From NCBI GenBank assembly GCA_037176905.1, contig JBBBWG010026458.1, forward strand, positions 1-64,000: DNA of 64,000 bases, given 5' to 3'. The stretch comes from Azolla pinnata. Lineage: Eukaryota; Streptophyta; Polypodiopsida; Salviniales; Salviniaceae. This document shows, one piece after another, positions 47,340 through 58,679 of this stretch. The notes under the pieces were generated by a model. The model was not told the origin of the DNA. It did no database searches and saw nothing but the letters and a program-made list of their open reading frames with translations. Numbering within the stretch: position 1 is the first letter of the stretch; the number at the start of each line of letters is the position of its first letter. A program made the position numbers and the translations under genes.

Positions 47340-47590
47340 AATACAGATACAGATGCAGATGTAGATACAGATGTTGATGCTGATACTAGTACTGTTACTG
47401 ATACAGATGCAGATGCAAATACAGATACAGATATAGATACAGATGCAGATGCAGATGAAATACTGATACTGATACTGATACTGGTGTAGATGCAAATACA
47501 GATACAGATACAGATGCAGATGCAGATACTGATATTGATGCTAATACTAATGCTGATGCAGATGCAGATACAAATATAGATTCAGATGAG
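47340..47590. repeat. Hexanucleotide (GATACA/GATGCA) array
   Basis: About 40 six-base units of the form (A/G)(T/C)A-GAT, mostly ACAGAT, GCAGAT and ACTGAT. It sits just upstream of the PPR-like gene (minus strand), so within its promoter side. Confidence 0.92.
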
Positions 47591-47599
47591 ATCAGACCA

Positions 47600-48770
47600 A
47601 AGGTTCTGGATCATATCATAATATGTTTGTTACTTGCCCCTATGGTTCATATCATAACATGTTTGTTACTTGCCTCTAGATCCCTTAAGAGAACTTGTCG
47701 AGAATCGGCCTCGTACCTAGGAATGGCTCCAATCAGACCTTGCACCTTATGGCTTACTTTGATGAAAGCAGTGTATCTGGTGACGGGTGGCGGGGAGAAT
47801 CAGGGCTCGATTTTCGGACTCGCCGGGGCATTGTGCGCGACTCGGAGCATTGCGCCCACACCTCTGCCCTGTTCCTTGGCTTGCAGATCGTCGTGCCCGC
47901 ACACTGACTCCTCTTCTGCGTGTGTCGATCATGGGTTGACTGATGTTTGCTGGCCTCCTGCCCCCATCTGAAAACCGCCCATCAGCGTGCGAGAGAGCTG
48001 CGTCCTTCCCTCATGTCCATAGGAGAAGTTTGGAGAGGACTTGGGCAACTGGAGTCCACATGGCCCTCCCACATGCGCTGCTGGATCACGAATCGGGCTT
48101 TCGTGCCTATTCTTGCATGCTCGACGAGCTGCATGATTCGCATGTGGAGGAGGTAGGAGCACGTAGTACAAGAGATGCATGTCCACTCGGTGCAAGCAAA
48201 GCAAGCACACAACGTTCTCGTATTGTAGACGTGGAATAGAGGAGCAACAAGCGATGGGAGTGGAGGGGGAAGGAAGACATCGATCGCGAGCGTGGTCAAG
48301 CCAACAACATCGCGCCAGAGGTGGCGATTTCATATTAATGAAAAGGTTTAGGGCTCTTGGCGATGGAGCGATTATCATTCATTGCGGTGTGGAAATGATT
48401 TTCTAAAAAGCCAAGCCAGTCTGGCTCTACCCTCCCCTCCGCGCGTAGGGCTCCACCTCTCATTTACGGAGCAGAGCAAGAGGAGGAAAGACGGAGTCTT
48501 GATTTTAAATTATAGGTTCTCATTCTAGCTAATGGAAGGATAGATAGATAGATATACTTGCGTTACAAAGCAGGCGTCTCATTCTTCGATTTGGCCGAAA
48601 AACCCCTCTTACATCTGGCTTTCCAAATGTACCATAATGTGATGTTAGTAACGAGTTCCCATTGGCTTCTATACTCTTGCGGTTCCTTTCCTTTTTGTTT
48701 TAAAGGTAAGGGGCCGAGGAGCAAGCAGGAGAGGGGCGTCGTCACAAAAATGTCCCAGGCCCACACTAAA
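47600..48770. other. Intergenic, no gene seen
   Basis: Moderately GC-rich sequence with overlapping open frames on both strands but no recognisable domain, splice partner or conserved motif. A short duplication (TATCATAA(T/C)ATGTTTGTTA) occurs at about 47614-47635 and 47649-47670. Confidence 0.4.
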
Positions 48771-48772
48771 TC

Positions 48773-48895
48773 TTAGCAGCTTCACTCTCGTACCTCCTTG
48801 TATATGACAAGGGTCATATCACAAACTTGTCCTTTTGGCTCACACCAAAAATTCTTATTAGCAGCTTCACTCTCGTATCTCCATGTATCATAATC
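48773..48895. repeat. ~84-base direct repeat at 3' side of polygalacturonase gene
   Basis: TTAGCAGCTTCACTCTCGTA is present at about 48774 and again at about 48858 with similar following sequence. It lies in the likely 3' UTR of the minus-strand gene. Confidence 0.7.
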
Positions 48896-48994
48896 GGATC
48901 GCAGCAAGCAGCGCCTCGGTCCTCGGTCCTCCAGATTGTGTCTAGCTCCCTCCTCCAGATCGTCGTGTCTGTCGGGGGAAGAGATTGGGTTTTT

Positions 48995-51900
48995 CTAGGA
49001 GCAGGAGGGGCTCGAGCTCAGGAGCGAGGGGCAGAGCGGGGGCGAGACGAGGCGCGAGGAGCCGGAGGCGGCGTGGGAGCAAGCCCACGACGGGGAAGCG
49101 GCGTCGAGCGAGACGTTGACGAAGCAGAGGTCGCGGAAGGGCGGGGAGCCGGGGGCGGACGAGAAGCGGCCGGGGGAGCCGATGCCGCGGCCGACAACGT
49201 CGCGCACCGAGACACGAACAACGAGTGTGAAACCGCAACAAGAGTTGTTGTCGGTGTCAAGGGCCGGGGAAACATGGTCCCCAGAGTCTCCCGAGAACAC
49301 GATCGCTTGCCTTACGTCTGTCAGGCGGACGCGGGCGAAGCTGACGTCGGTGATGAAGCCCCCGCGGCCCGGCGCCGTTTTCACACGGAGCCCGTACGCG
49401 GACCCGGACACGTCCAAGTCCTCCGCCCGCACCCGCGCCACGCCCCCCGACACCTCGCTCCCGATCGCGATCCCCGCGCACGTCCTCGTCGTCCCCGACA
49501 GCCGCCGGATCGTGACGTTGACGCTCGGGCACGCCGCCCGCGCCCCGTACCCGTCCCACCCGCTCTTCACCGCCACCAGGTCGTCGCCGTTGCTGATGTA
49601 GCAGTCCTCGATGCACACGTTGGCGCTCGAATCTGCGCCGATCGCGTGCCCCCCCGAACTCCTTTAGACTATATAGTTATTGCCGCGATTGCGCTTTGTC
49701 ATTACGATGCGACGCGATCGCCCCCGATCCCGACTCACCTGGATCGATGCCGTCGGTGTTGGGAGCGTCCCACGGAGCGAGGATCGTGACGTTCTTGACG
49801 ACGACGTTGCTGTTACAAATCGAGCACACGAATTGAAGGAGCTCGGGTTTTATCACCGGCTTACGAAAAGAAGCACAAATCTGACTATTATGGGCATAAT
49901 TTGAGGGTAAGATAAGTGAGAAACCGGTTATCTTAAGACAAGGACAAACCCATATGATTATTGGATACGTGTGAACACATCTCGTAGTCAAGGAACCCTA
50001 GAAGTTCGACCTATATAAAGGGGACCAACTACCACTTCTTATGATGGCATCTCGAGACGTCGTGAAGACCCTTTTGGTGATGTTTGGCTCTCTATCATCA
50101 AATTCATACCTGTCAGCTTCCGAGGTGTAATCTAAGGTAGATATCCTATGGTATGGGACAAGAATAATATTTATAGGTTCGTCTGTGATCGTTTGCTCGA
50201 GGGTGCATAATCCATTCGTTTCTCTCTAATATTCGTAAAATAACCCCAGAGGCTCCACACAGCAACAATCTAGGAGATGTATGTATAGTGTACATACTTG
50301 CAGTACACGGGATGCAGCGTCCAGAACGGGGAGTTGCGGAGGACGACATTGGAGATGACGACGTCCTCGGAGCTGACAAACTCGACGAGATGGCCACGTG
50401 TGTGCTCCAAGCTCCGGTTCCTCCACATCTCCCACCAGCCCCACCCTTGGCCATCGATGGTACCATTGTCGCCTGCTCAATCAAGACGCCAAACAGACTG
50501 GGAACATTTCAGCCACCCCACAGGCATCTCTATCACCAAAGTGTTCGATGATCAAGTCTAGACCTGTGATCCAGACATCGGTGAGATCCTTGCCGTGGAC
50601 GAGGCTGCAGTGGCGCATGCCGGGCCTCTCACGCCCCGTTCCGTACGACGGCAGTGGCTCCGTGAGCGGCCATTCTCTCGGGTCCTGGAATCACCGACTC
50701 CAGGTCAGTCATGCTCCGATAGTCTGTCGGAATACCTACCTACTATTACGGGTATAACCTTATATAACCTATTTATTTATAAGGTTAATGTGAATGGTTT
50801 AACGGTAAGATAAGTGGGAAACCGATTAACCTAAGACTTAGACAAGCCCATAGGGTCATTGGACAAGTGTGAACACAACTGCCAGTTTCCAAAGTACAAT
50901 CCAAGGTAATAATTTGTGGTGTGGGCACAGATGGTATTTTGGATTCATCTTCAATCTTCCGCTGGGGGTTGGCTGCTGTGTTTAATTACCCTTAATCCAT
51001 TGTATTCTCTCTAATCTCTTCTCTAATATTGCTCATCATCAAAAGATCTGTAATAACCTACCTACCTACTTAGGTTGACTTCCCATGGCCCGAAACGGGC
51101 CCATATCACACCTAGACAAAGCACACATGCCTCTGTCGTGTTCTTACAATCCTCGAGAATATCAGGGAAGACGCATGCATCGAGGCACGACTGTAGCTAG
51201 GAGGAAAAGATCGTGGAGTCTCTTCAGCGACGTTTTCTGCGGCTCTCGGAACTCTCAGCCTCCACGACACGCTCGTCACACGCTCAGTGTCAAAAACACT
51301 CTTAGGGTTCCGATAAAGTTAGTCGGTTTTCATCATCGTAACCGACAATCGGTCATGACATGGGCACTTTCTTCTCCCCCTTCCTTTGTTTTCTCCCCCG
51401 ACGGCCGATCCAATTCTTCTATACATGGCTATCTATGCTACATCTAGCTAGGCCACCTTGGACCTTTTGGTTTGAATTGGCTTTGTGGGTGGGCAATCAA
51501 TCAATCAATCATCCATTTGTTTCCCCATGGCCAATGTGACCAAACGTGGCCGATGGATTGCCATTTGTGAAGCCGACTCGGCCCCTTCCATGCACTAAAC
51601 CGAGAACCTCGAGATCGGAACAACTTCGATCCGATCCGATCCGATTCACCGCGAGATCGATCGCGCCGAATCGGGCAGTGGCCAAAGCCCAAAACTCTAA
51701 TCCAAAACCGTTCTGATCGAGAATCATCTGATGGGGGGGAGAATCTGAATCCGAATCCGATTCCGATTCCGATTCCGATAAGAGATTCTGAATCCGAATT
51801 CGATTCGATAAGAGATTCCCGGGTTCCGAGCCCGAATCCGAGCCCGATAAGAGATTCTCGGGGATATTCCCGAATCCGACTCCGATTCGAGATTCCGGAT

Positions 51901-52579
51901 GATTCCGGGTTGCGAATCCGACTCCGAGTCGAGATTCCGGATGATTCCGGATTGCGAATCCGACTCCGAGTCGAGATTCCGGATTCTGGGAATCCGATGG
52001 GGGAATCGATCAAAACTTAACTGGGGAGCCGAGGAGGACGGCGTCCTTGTGGAGCCAGAGGGTGAAGTGGGAGGTGAGGCGGAAGCATCCGGTGAGCCAG
52101 AGGCCAGGAGGAATGTTGAGCTGAGCACCGCCGCTGCCGAGGGCCGAGAGATTTGCAATGGCGAGCTCGAATGCGTTCGTGTTGAGGGCGATTCCGTCGC
52201 CGATGCCGCCGAAATCGGCGATGCTACCGATGTGGGCTCGGATCGGCGGGGCAATCTGCAACCTCCCAACATCATCGCCATCATCATCGCCATTGCCGCA
52301 TGCGATTGGAGGCCGACGTGTTGGAGCCGTTCCGCGACAAATCGCCGATAGCGATTCAGATGGTGAAGGTGGTGGTGATGATGATGATGATGATGATTGT
52401 GATTGTGATTGTGATTGTGATGCTGATGATGATCCACTGTTGATGATTTGTGGGGGTGCTAATAGATAGAGTGTAGTGCTTAGAGCCAAGATTATGAGCA
52501 AGATCGAGGCACCCCATTGCCTGCATAGCTTACCAGCCAAGTTGTAAGGATGTTGAATTACCCAAGCTTCTATCAACAT
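48995..52579 (-). CDS. Membrane-anchored GH28 polygalacturonase-like protein
   Basis: Five exons: 52579-52022, 50684-50564, 50472-50298, 49809-49739, 49632-48995, GT-AG and in frame, 520 residues. GH28 enzymes hydrolyse pectin homogalacturonan in the wall. Residues 25-42 (ILLIILALSTTLYLLAP) form one hydrophobic segment after a short N-terminus with few charges, so a type II Golgi or plasma-membrane anchor is likely; a Ser/Gln-rich linker follows. GH28 signatures: SIADFGGIGDG, LPSYGTGRE, DNGTIDGQGW, NSPFWTLHP, then catalytic NTDG (302-305), GDD (324-326) and RVKT (391-394). The usual GHG motif reads CAGIAIGS (360-367), so the histidine is replaced by alanine; I recall that this replacement is typical of a plant clade annotated as probable polygalacturonases, so activity is uncertain. 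Exons are very GC-rich. LTR-like repeats sit in introns 1 and 3. Antisense frames covering the last exon are GC-rich shadows. Confidence 0.9.
49885..50235 (+). mobile_element. LTR-like repeat copy in intron 3 of the polygalacturonase gene
   Basis: Fossil. Contains GGTAAGATAAGTG(A/G)GAAACCG, GTGTGAACACA, a TATA-like CTATATAAAGGGG, GAGGTGTAATCTAAGGTAGA and CTCTCTAATATT. The second, shorter copy at 50780-51030 shares the same blocks in the same order and orientation. TATA motif and layout suit an LTR, but no internal region or coding part is seen; a solo LTR is one reading. Confidence 0.55.
50780..51030 (+). mobile_element. Second LTR-like repeat copy, in intron 1 of the polygalacturonase gene
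   Basis: Fossil, same family and orientation as the copy at 49885-50235: GGTAAGATAAGTGGGAAACC, CAAGCCCATA, GTGTGAACACA, AATCCAAGGTAATA and TTGTATTCTCTCTAAT. The two copies flank exons 2 and 3. Diverged, so not a recent insertion. Confidence 0.55.
51733..51998. repeat. GATTCC/GAATCC minisatellite in intron 1 of polygalacturonase
   Basis: Runs of ATTCCG and GAATCCGA hexamers expand into a 45-base unit (CGACTCCGAGTCGAGATTCC, then GGATGATTCCGG) repeated three times, reaching to within about 25 bases of the exon 1 donor. The repeat happens to be open in several frames (SRSRIRNPES-type translations); these are not exons. Confidence 0.88.
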
Positions 52580-52595
52580 CTCTTCAACAACACTA

Positions 52596-52628
<33 letters not shown>

Positions 52629-53383
52629 AATACCTTCTTCAGCTGAAGAACCAAAACCCAACTCTTCTCTTCTTCGTTGAATCGTCAGCCCCCCCGGAAA
52701 AGGCACCTGCTCCCATGTCTATTATAATAGCTGCCAACTTGCTTGACAATCTGTGTCTCATATTTCTTCTTCATTATCATCATCTTCTTCATCATCATCA
52801 TCAATGGATGGAAATCTTCCCCAACAAATAGATATCCTGCAAATAAAAGGTTCTTCACTGAGCATCTTCTGTTGACTGAAACTGAAAAAATAACAAAAAA
52901 CAAACCAAAAGCCCATACACAAATTAGTCAAATCTCAAAAAGCCCATAGCTTTTTTTGAAGCGGACTACTCCCTTCGACCTTCCCTTCCATTACGATGCT
53001 GTTAACCCATGTCGATGTCGCTTGCCTTTTTCAACAACAAATTGCTTCAAGATTTTGACCATGCAGCATTTTATAGTAGACAATGCAGCATTTGCATTGA
53101 TTCAGACTGAATAATATGGAGTTTTCAAGAAGTGAAAGAAACAAGACTTGTTGGAACAAAATCATAGCATGTATCTTCCCAAACAGTTATTCATTCTATT
53201 GCTCCAATAAATACAAATTCTCCAATTGTTTTTGAGTACATCGCAAGAAGAACAATGTCAGTGACCATCTTCTGGCTCTTATGCAACACATAGCCCGAAG
53301 TCTAAGCCATGACGCTATCCATCTATCTGTATAAAGAAAGTATGAATGAATACAAGGAGAGGGTGTGTGAAAAAAAAAAGAGA
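52580..53383. other. Upstream of polygalacturonase, no gene seen
   Basis: CTT repeat at 52598-52625 and ATCATC repeats at 52775-52803 precede the minus-strand gene and are probably in its leader or promoter. The rest, to the next gene, shows no coding signal. Confidence 0.45.
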
Positions 53384-56300
53384 CTATCGTTCACCGAATG
53401 GCGCTTGCATAATGTCAAAAGCTTTGTCCACCATCTGCAAAAAGAAATAAAGGAAAGAAACATGGCATAGCTCAATGCAATGTCTGGATATATATTCAGA
53501 CCTTAACAAGATATAAGACTGAAGATAGGTTGGAAAAGAAGGAATAGCGAATGCGTATTTGGATCACTCTCAAACAAAATTGCCAGCTTGACATCTGCAC
53601 AGAATCCATATGATATACTAAATCCGTTTACCTTACTAAATGTCTTCACCTCACGGCTGATGGGTTCTAGTGCCTTGAAATTAATCTGTGGTATCTCAAT
53701 TGGCCACACCTGAAGATATCCACACATAAATCACAACATTTAGAACATATAACCTGAACCTTTTCCATCAAACTTATTACACCAGATGCATATGACAATA
53801 TACATCCCTAACTAAATGTGTGTATAACAGGCTTGCCTGTGCCATTCACTGATCTAGAGCGTTAAGAAAACAAAGAGGGGCACATAGATATGGGGGCCAT
53901 CTCAAGATGACAAATGGTAAAACACTTAAAAACGAAACGCATCTCATACAGGGTGGGTAGGACCATTTGTCCTTACTTCAAATGCTTTGCCAGACATCTA
54001 ATGAATCATACATATATAAGCATATAAATGCATACATACCATACATACATATGTATGCATGTATGTAGGTATATTTATGCAGATCTGATTTGTATAATAA
54101 GCATAGCCGAGCTAACTCTTCAAAACCAAACAATAACTAGCAAAAATAAGTCAAATGCAAGGCAGTCCCTACATTACACCTCTTATGTGTAACTATGATG
54201 ACACTTGCATATGCCTTGTAGCATGTGCTTTGATTATGTGCACTCAAGCAGACATGAAGAAAAGCAACAATGATGTTGTGAAAATAGGACACAAGTGAAG
54301 TTCACACAGTTTAGGTTGATGGACATGTGGGCGGTAGAGGTTCTTACTTCATTTAAGTATTCGGGCAATATCATTGAGAAGAATTCCATGGTATGTATAC
54401 TAAGGTGAGCGATATTGTGGCTAACTAGGATTCAGTTCATGGAAGCATTCCAGAATAATGACTTCTACATCTGGAAAACTAGATAAGATATTCCAGATAT
54501 GTAACTATGTTTTGGTCTAGAAATAAGATCAAACATCTTATTTTATGTCCCATCATAAATCTAGATTGATGCCTGCAATATCAGAACTAGAGTTGAAACA
54601 CGACGCTCTGTTCAGGAAAGACAACAAGACAACAGGCGAACATGTAATCTTCATTACAACAGTGTGTCCCAAACAATGTCATGTCATAACAATAGCCATA
54701 AATGCTAATTGAAATCCTTTTATATGCTATATACGAGAACCTAAAGATAGATTCGTTGAGGTAATATATCTATAGCAAAGATGATAGCCACTTTGGTTGT
54801 CTGATGCATAACTCTTTTCTTCGAGCTCAAATGATAGGCACTTTCTAATTGAACGACGATTAATTTAAGTTGATCAGACAGAACAAAGATATGTTCGGAA
54901 GAAATTTCAAGAAAGGATTGGTTGGTACCTGAAGTCCCAATATCCTGACAGGCTTTTCTTGTCCTGGAATGAGACAATCTGGTCCAGCTGCTTCAATAAA
55001 AGCTTCAGTAGCAAGCTCCATACCTATGGGATCAGGATGCTGCAAAATTTCCACACAAATTTCTCTCTTGCTAAGATCTCATTTCCTTCTTCCCTTCTCA
55101 TCATATTAGGGGAATATCCTAGAGATATGGTAGCAAATTATTACAGGCATAAAAAATGATGAACAGAACTAGGTTATGTGGCATGGCCTATGTGAGCTTC
55201 GTGCTTCAATAAGACATGACTCAGATCACACCAAGGGATCCTCTTCCCAAGAACAGGATTCCATTTAACTTTCCATGTGATTGATTAGAACATGATTCCA
55301 TTTAATTTTCCATGTGATTGATTTATGCAAAGCCCCAAGATACATGTACTTCTAATGGTCCTATAAGCCATCTCATTGCTTCCTCCCACTAACTACTGAG
55401 CAGAAAGGATCCTTCACATACCTTCAGCCAGTAAACTTCATGCTTGTAAAACCAATTTCAGAATCATTATCAGTTGTATAGAGGCCTCATGCACAGGTCG
55501 TCGTAATGTATCTTTGGGGATCTTTGCATTTCTATTTCTGTTCCTGCATGAGTAACTTGAATTCACCCATACCATCAATCATGATTCATCTCATACATCA
55601 ATTTCGTGCTACTAACATTGATATATCTTTTTGCTTATTTTTTTATTTCTCAGTCTGTTCTCAAAGGTAAGGCACCATTCTAGCTTATTAAAAAGATAGT
55701 AACTATTTTCTTTCTTTGTCTTCCGTTCTTTCAAAGTATGGTTATGAGCCATGTTCGTACAGACCCATGCACCCAGGTTTCGATCGTACTATACTAAACC
55801 AACGAAAATACTAACCTCGTGTTTTAGTCTTTTAAGACCATTTTGATGTATAAAAAGACGTTAGTATATCCTTCCTGCATTTTCAGCTACATCCAGTCCA
55901 AGCACGATTATGTTTGCATACTGTTAGCACCAACATATCATCCTCATTTCACCCTGGTACCATTTTCATGAACTTTACCTTCATCCCGGCACCACTGCCA
56001 TGACCCTGGTAGCATTAACATGGCCTTCACCCACCACACAGGGTCACATGCCCGAACCTCAGGTTTAACCCATGTAAACAATAGAAACTACCAATTTTCA
56101 CATGTGCTCTATAGCACCACAATCAATAGTTTGCCAGTAGTGTACATTTGAGGAACCAACTTCTCAGGTCCAGGGGAAACATCGCTGGTGCGAGGAAAAG
56201 TGTAAAGGGATGCATCTGGTCACTTCGCCCCATTATTTTTGTCATCACATAATCATCACCTTCATAACCATACAATCAAGGCACTGAATTCTCAGGTACA

Positions 56301-57094
56301 CGGGCAGCATTGCTGGTATGATCACATGGTTACTTAACCCCATTTTATCTTTGTCATCACATAATCACCATCTTCACGACCATTTTCTTTTGTGTTGAAG
56401 CTATACCCTAGTTGATAAGTTATGTTTTCACCGACAAATCCGATGCTTGGGGGGTTCAACTTTCACGAATATCACTCAGTTAATGGATGAGCTATGGACT
56501 GTAAGAGTTGAATGTATGATCTTTTAGTCTCTACCAGACACAAACTTACCTATACCCTGTTAGAATCATCCATTGCATAGGACCGAGCAAAGATAAGTCT
56601 CTCTCTATCTCTCTTGTGAAGAAAATAGAAAATGTGCATCTCATATGAACATGAAAACTCGCTCTCACACACGCACGCACACACACACACACACACATTA
56701 CACCATGCACACTTACACGCACACAGAATATTTGAGCTATGAAAAAGAGAAACGAAAATTAGGATTTATCGGATTGGCCTACGAATACATGAATGTGCTC
56801 ATGTCAATGGTGATGAGTGAGTGAAGATGCATGATCATGATGGGCGACGATATACGAAGATGGGATAACGGATGCAAGCAACGCAGCAAAGGAAAGGATG
56901 GAAGGCATCCGGCTTACCCTCATGATGCTGACAGCATAGTCGAAGTTGGGCGGTGGGTGATCGGCGAGGGAGAGGAGAGGCGGGGAGGAGATTCTGGGGA
57001 TGGGTTTGTGACCGACAGGGGCACGCCAGGGTGCATCAGCAGGGGCACCACTTCCCTTCTTCGACGCTCGCCTCTTCCTGCTCGCCATAGCCAC
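53384..57094 (-). CDS. Small conserved-looking protein of unknown function
   Basis: Four exons: 57094-56918, 55039-54929, 53709-53632, 53434-53384, all GT-AG with phase-0 junctions, giving 138 residues. The N-terminus is basic (ASRKRRASKKGSGAP) and could be a nuclear-localisation sequence, then a Pro-rich stretch (HKPIPRISSPPLLSLADHPP), then a compact region split by introns: NFDYAVSIMR / HPDPIGMELATEAFIEAAGP ... PGQEKPVRILGLQ / VWPIEIPQINFKALEPISRE / MVDKAFDIMQAPFGER. The regular splice sites, intact frame and ordinary composition argue for a real gene. I have a vague sense of similar plant proteins but cannot name the family or role. Two in-frame ATGs (57094 and 57088) could both start it. 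Intron 1 (55040-56917) carries a 120-base duplication and a CA microsatellite. Confidence 0.7.
56150..56395. repeat. ~120-base tandem duplication in intron 1 of the small gene
   Basis: Two copies share AACTTCTCAGGTCCA / GAATTCTCAGGTACA, GGGCAGCAT or GGGAAACAT, GGTCACTTCGCCCCAT / GGTTACTTAACCCCAT and TTTGTCATCACATAATCA. Moderate divergence. Confidence 0.75.
56663..56698. repeat. CA microsatellite
   Basis: ACACGCACGCACACACACAC-type run within intron 1 of the small gene. Confidence 0.9.
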
Positions 57095-57254
57095 TTCTTC
57101 CTTCTTCTTCCTTCCTTCTTCCTTCTTCTCCTTCTTCCTCCTTCCTCCTGTTGTTGCTTATCTGTGAAGATTTTCCATAACTCTTGGAATGCCCCTCTTG
57201 GTTTCTTCCGTGAAATTCCACAGAAAAGAAAAACTCAGTAGTCGGAACAAACTG

Positions 57255-58065
57255 AATGGGAAATGCTTGATTTGATCAAGTATAAACAAAGAGAGAGTAA
57301 GAGACTCGGTAGCTGGTATAAACGGAATAGGAATTGATTAAGTTTAAACAAAGAGAGAGTAAGAGATTTCGTAGTTGATATAAATTGAATAGGAAATACT
57401 TCATTTGATTATGTATCAAACAAAGAGAGAGAAAGAGACTCGGTAGTTGGTATAACTTGAATAGGAAATATTTTATTTGATTAAGTATCAACAAAGAGCT
57501 AGAGTAGAAGACTCGGTAGTTGGTATAAACTGAATAGGAAATACCTTCATTTGATTATCAACAAAAAAGAGAGTAAAAGACTTTGTAGTTGATATAAACT
57601 AAATAGGAAATACTTCATTTGATTAAGTACCAAATAAAGAGAGAGTAAGAGACTCCGTAGTTGGTATAAACTAAATAGGAAATACTTTGTTTAATTAAGT
57701 AAAAACGAAGAGAGAGTAAGAGACTCCGTAGTTGGTATAAACTAAATAGAAAATACTTCGTTTGATTAAGTATAAACGAAGAGAGAGTGAGAGACTCGAT
57801 AGTTGGTATAAACTGAATAGGAAAGACTTTATTTGATTAAGTACAAACAAAGAGAGAGTAAGAGACTCCGTAGTTGGTATAAACTGAATAGGAAATACTT
57901 TGTTTGATTAAGCATAAACGAAGAGAGAGTAAGAGACTCGGTAGTTGGTATAAACTAAATAGGAAAGACTTTATTTGATTAAGTATAAACAAAGAGAGTG
58001 TAAGAGACTCGGTAGTTGGTATAAACTGAATAGAAAGTATAAACAAAGATAGAGTAAGAGTTATC
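57255..58065. repeat. Minisatellite of about a dozen 60-70 base units
   Basis: Units of the form AAAGAGAGAGTAAGAGACTC, then GGTAGTTGGTATAAACTGAA, then TAGGAAATACTT, ATTTGATTAAGTATAAAC recur from about 57280 to 58050 with few changes. They begin about 160 bases upstream of the small gene's start codon. Translation of the minus strand gives a leucine/serine-rich repeat (LYQLPSLLLSLCL) that has no start context or splice support; I do not call it a gene. Confidence 0.95.
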
Positions 58066-58373
58066 TAGTCTCATTGAAGAGAGAGTGATAAAACAATTCC
58101 CGAATGGATACAAAGTTATGTGTAGGTATAAGAGTTAATCCCATTATATATAGATGATGGAATGCATCCAAATTCTATTTGTATAGTGTCAGTAGGGTTA
58201 GTTAGATATACATGAGTTTCTGTTTTTCCATAACAGTAATAACTTCAAAAGAAGGGCATGTACAAACCAGAACATGATCCTGATTGACATTTCAATAAAG
58301 CTCACTTTGTTATTGACTTGGAGGACAACCAAGCTACAGATGACGTGTTGGTGACTCAACCCGTTGATGAATC

Positions 58374-58616
58374 CATGTTACAAGTATCGCAACTGTAATT
58401 CAATTCAATACAAAAGGAACCATCAATTCACATAATTCGTCATTGCACTTGGCTAGTGGCACGAAGCTAACATATGTAAAAGTATGACAATAACTCATGT
58501 TACAAGTATCACAACTGTAATTCAACTCAATACAAAAGGAACCATCAATTCACATAATTGGTCATTGCACTTGGCTAGTGGCACGAAGCTAACCATATAT
58601 AAAAGTATGACAATAA
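58374..58616. repeat. 122-base tandem duplication
   Basis: Two nearly identical copies start CATGTTACAAGTATC at 58374 and 58496 and run through CACTTGGCTAGTGGCACGAA to AAAAGTATGACAATAA. A CT microsatellite follows at 58618-58670. Confidence 0.92.
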
Positions 58617-58627
58617 ATCTCTCTCTA

Positions 58628-58659
<32 letters not shown>

Positions 58660-58679
58660 TCTCTCTCTCAAGCAACGAA

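Noticed and set aside
48827-49789. 320-residue plus-strand frame over the polygalacturonase region
   Set aside because: GC-rich antisense shadow of the last polygalacturonase exon; composition (RARPRRPR) is typical of GC-rich shadows.
51501-52437. 170- and 237-residue minus-strand frames with SRSRIRNPES-type repeats
   Set aside because: They arise from the intronic GATTCC array and from an alternate frame of exon 1. The exon 1 frame itself stops just beyond the donor, and splicing at 52022 restores the GH28 protein.
57255-58065. Possible CRISPR-like array of direct repeats
   Set aside because: There are no unique spacers; the whole unit repeats, it is AT-rich, and the window is plant nuclear DNA.
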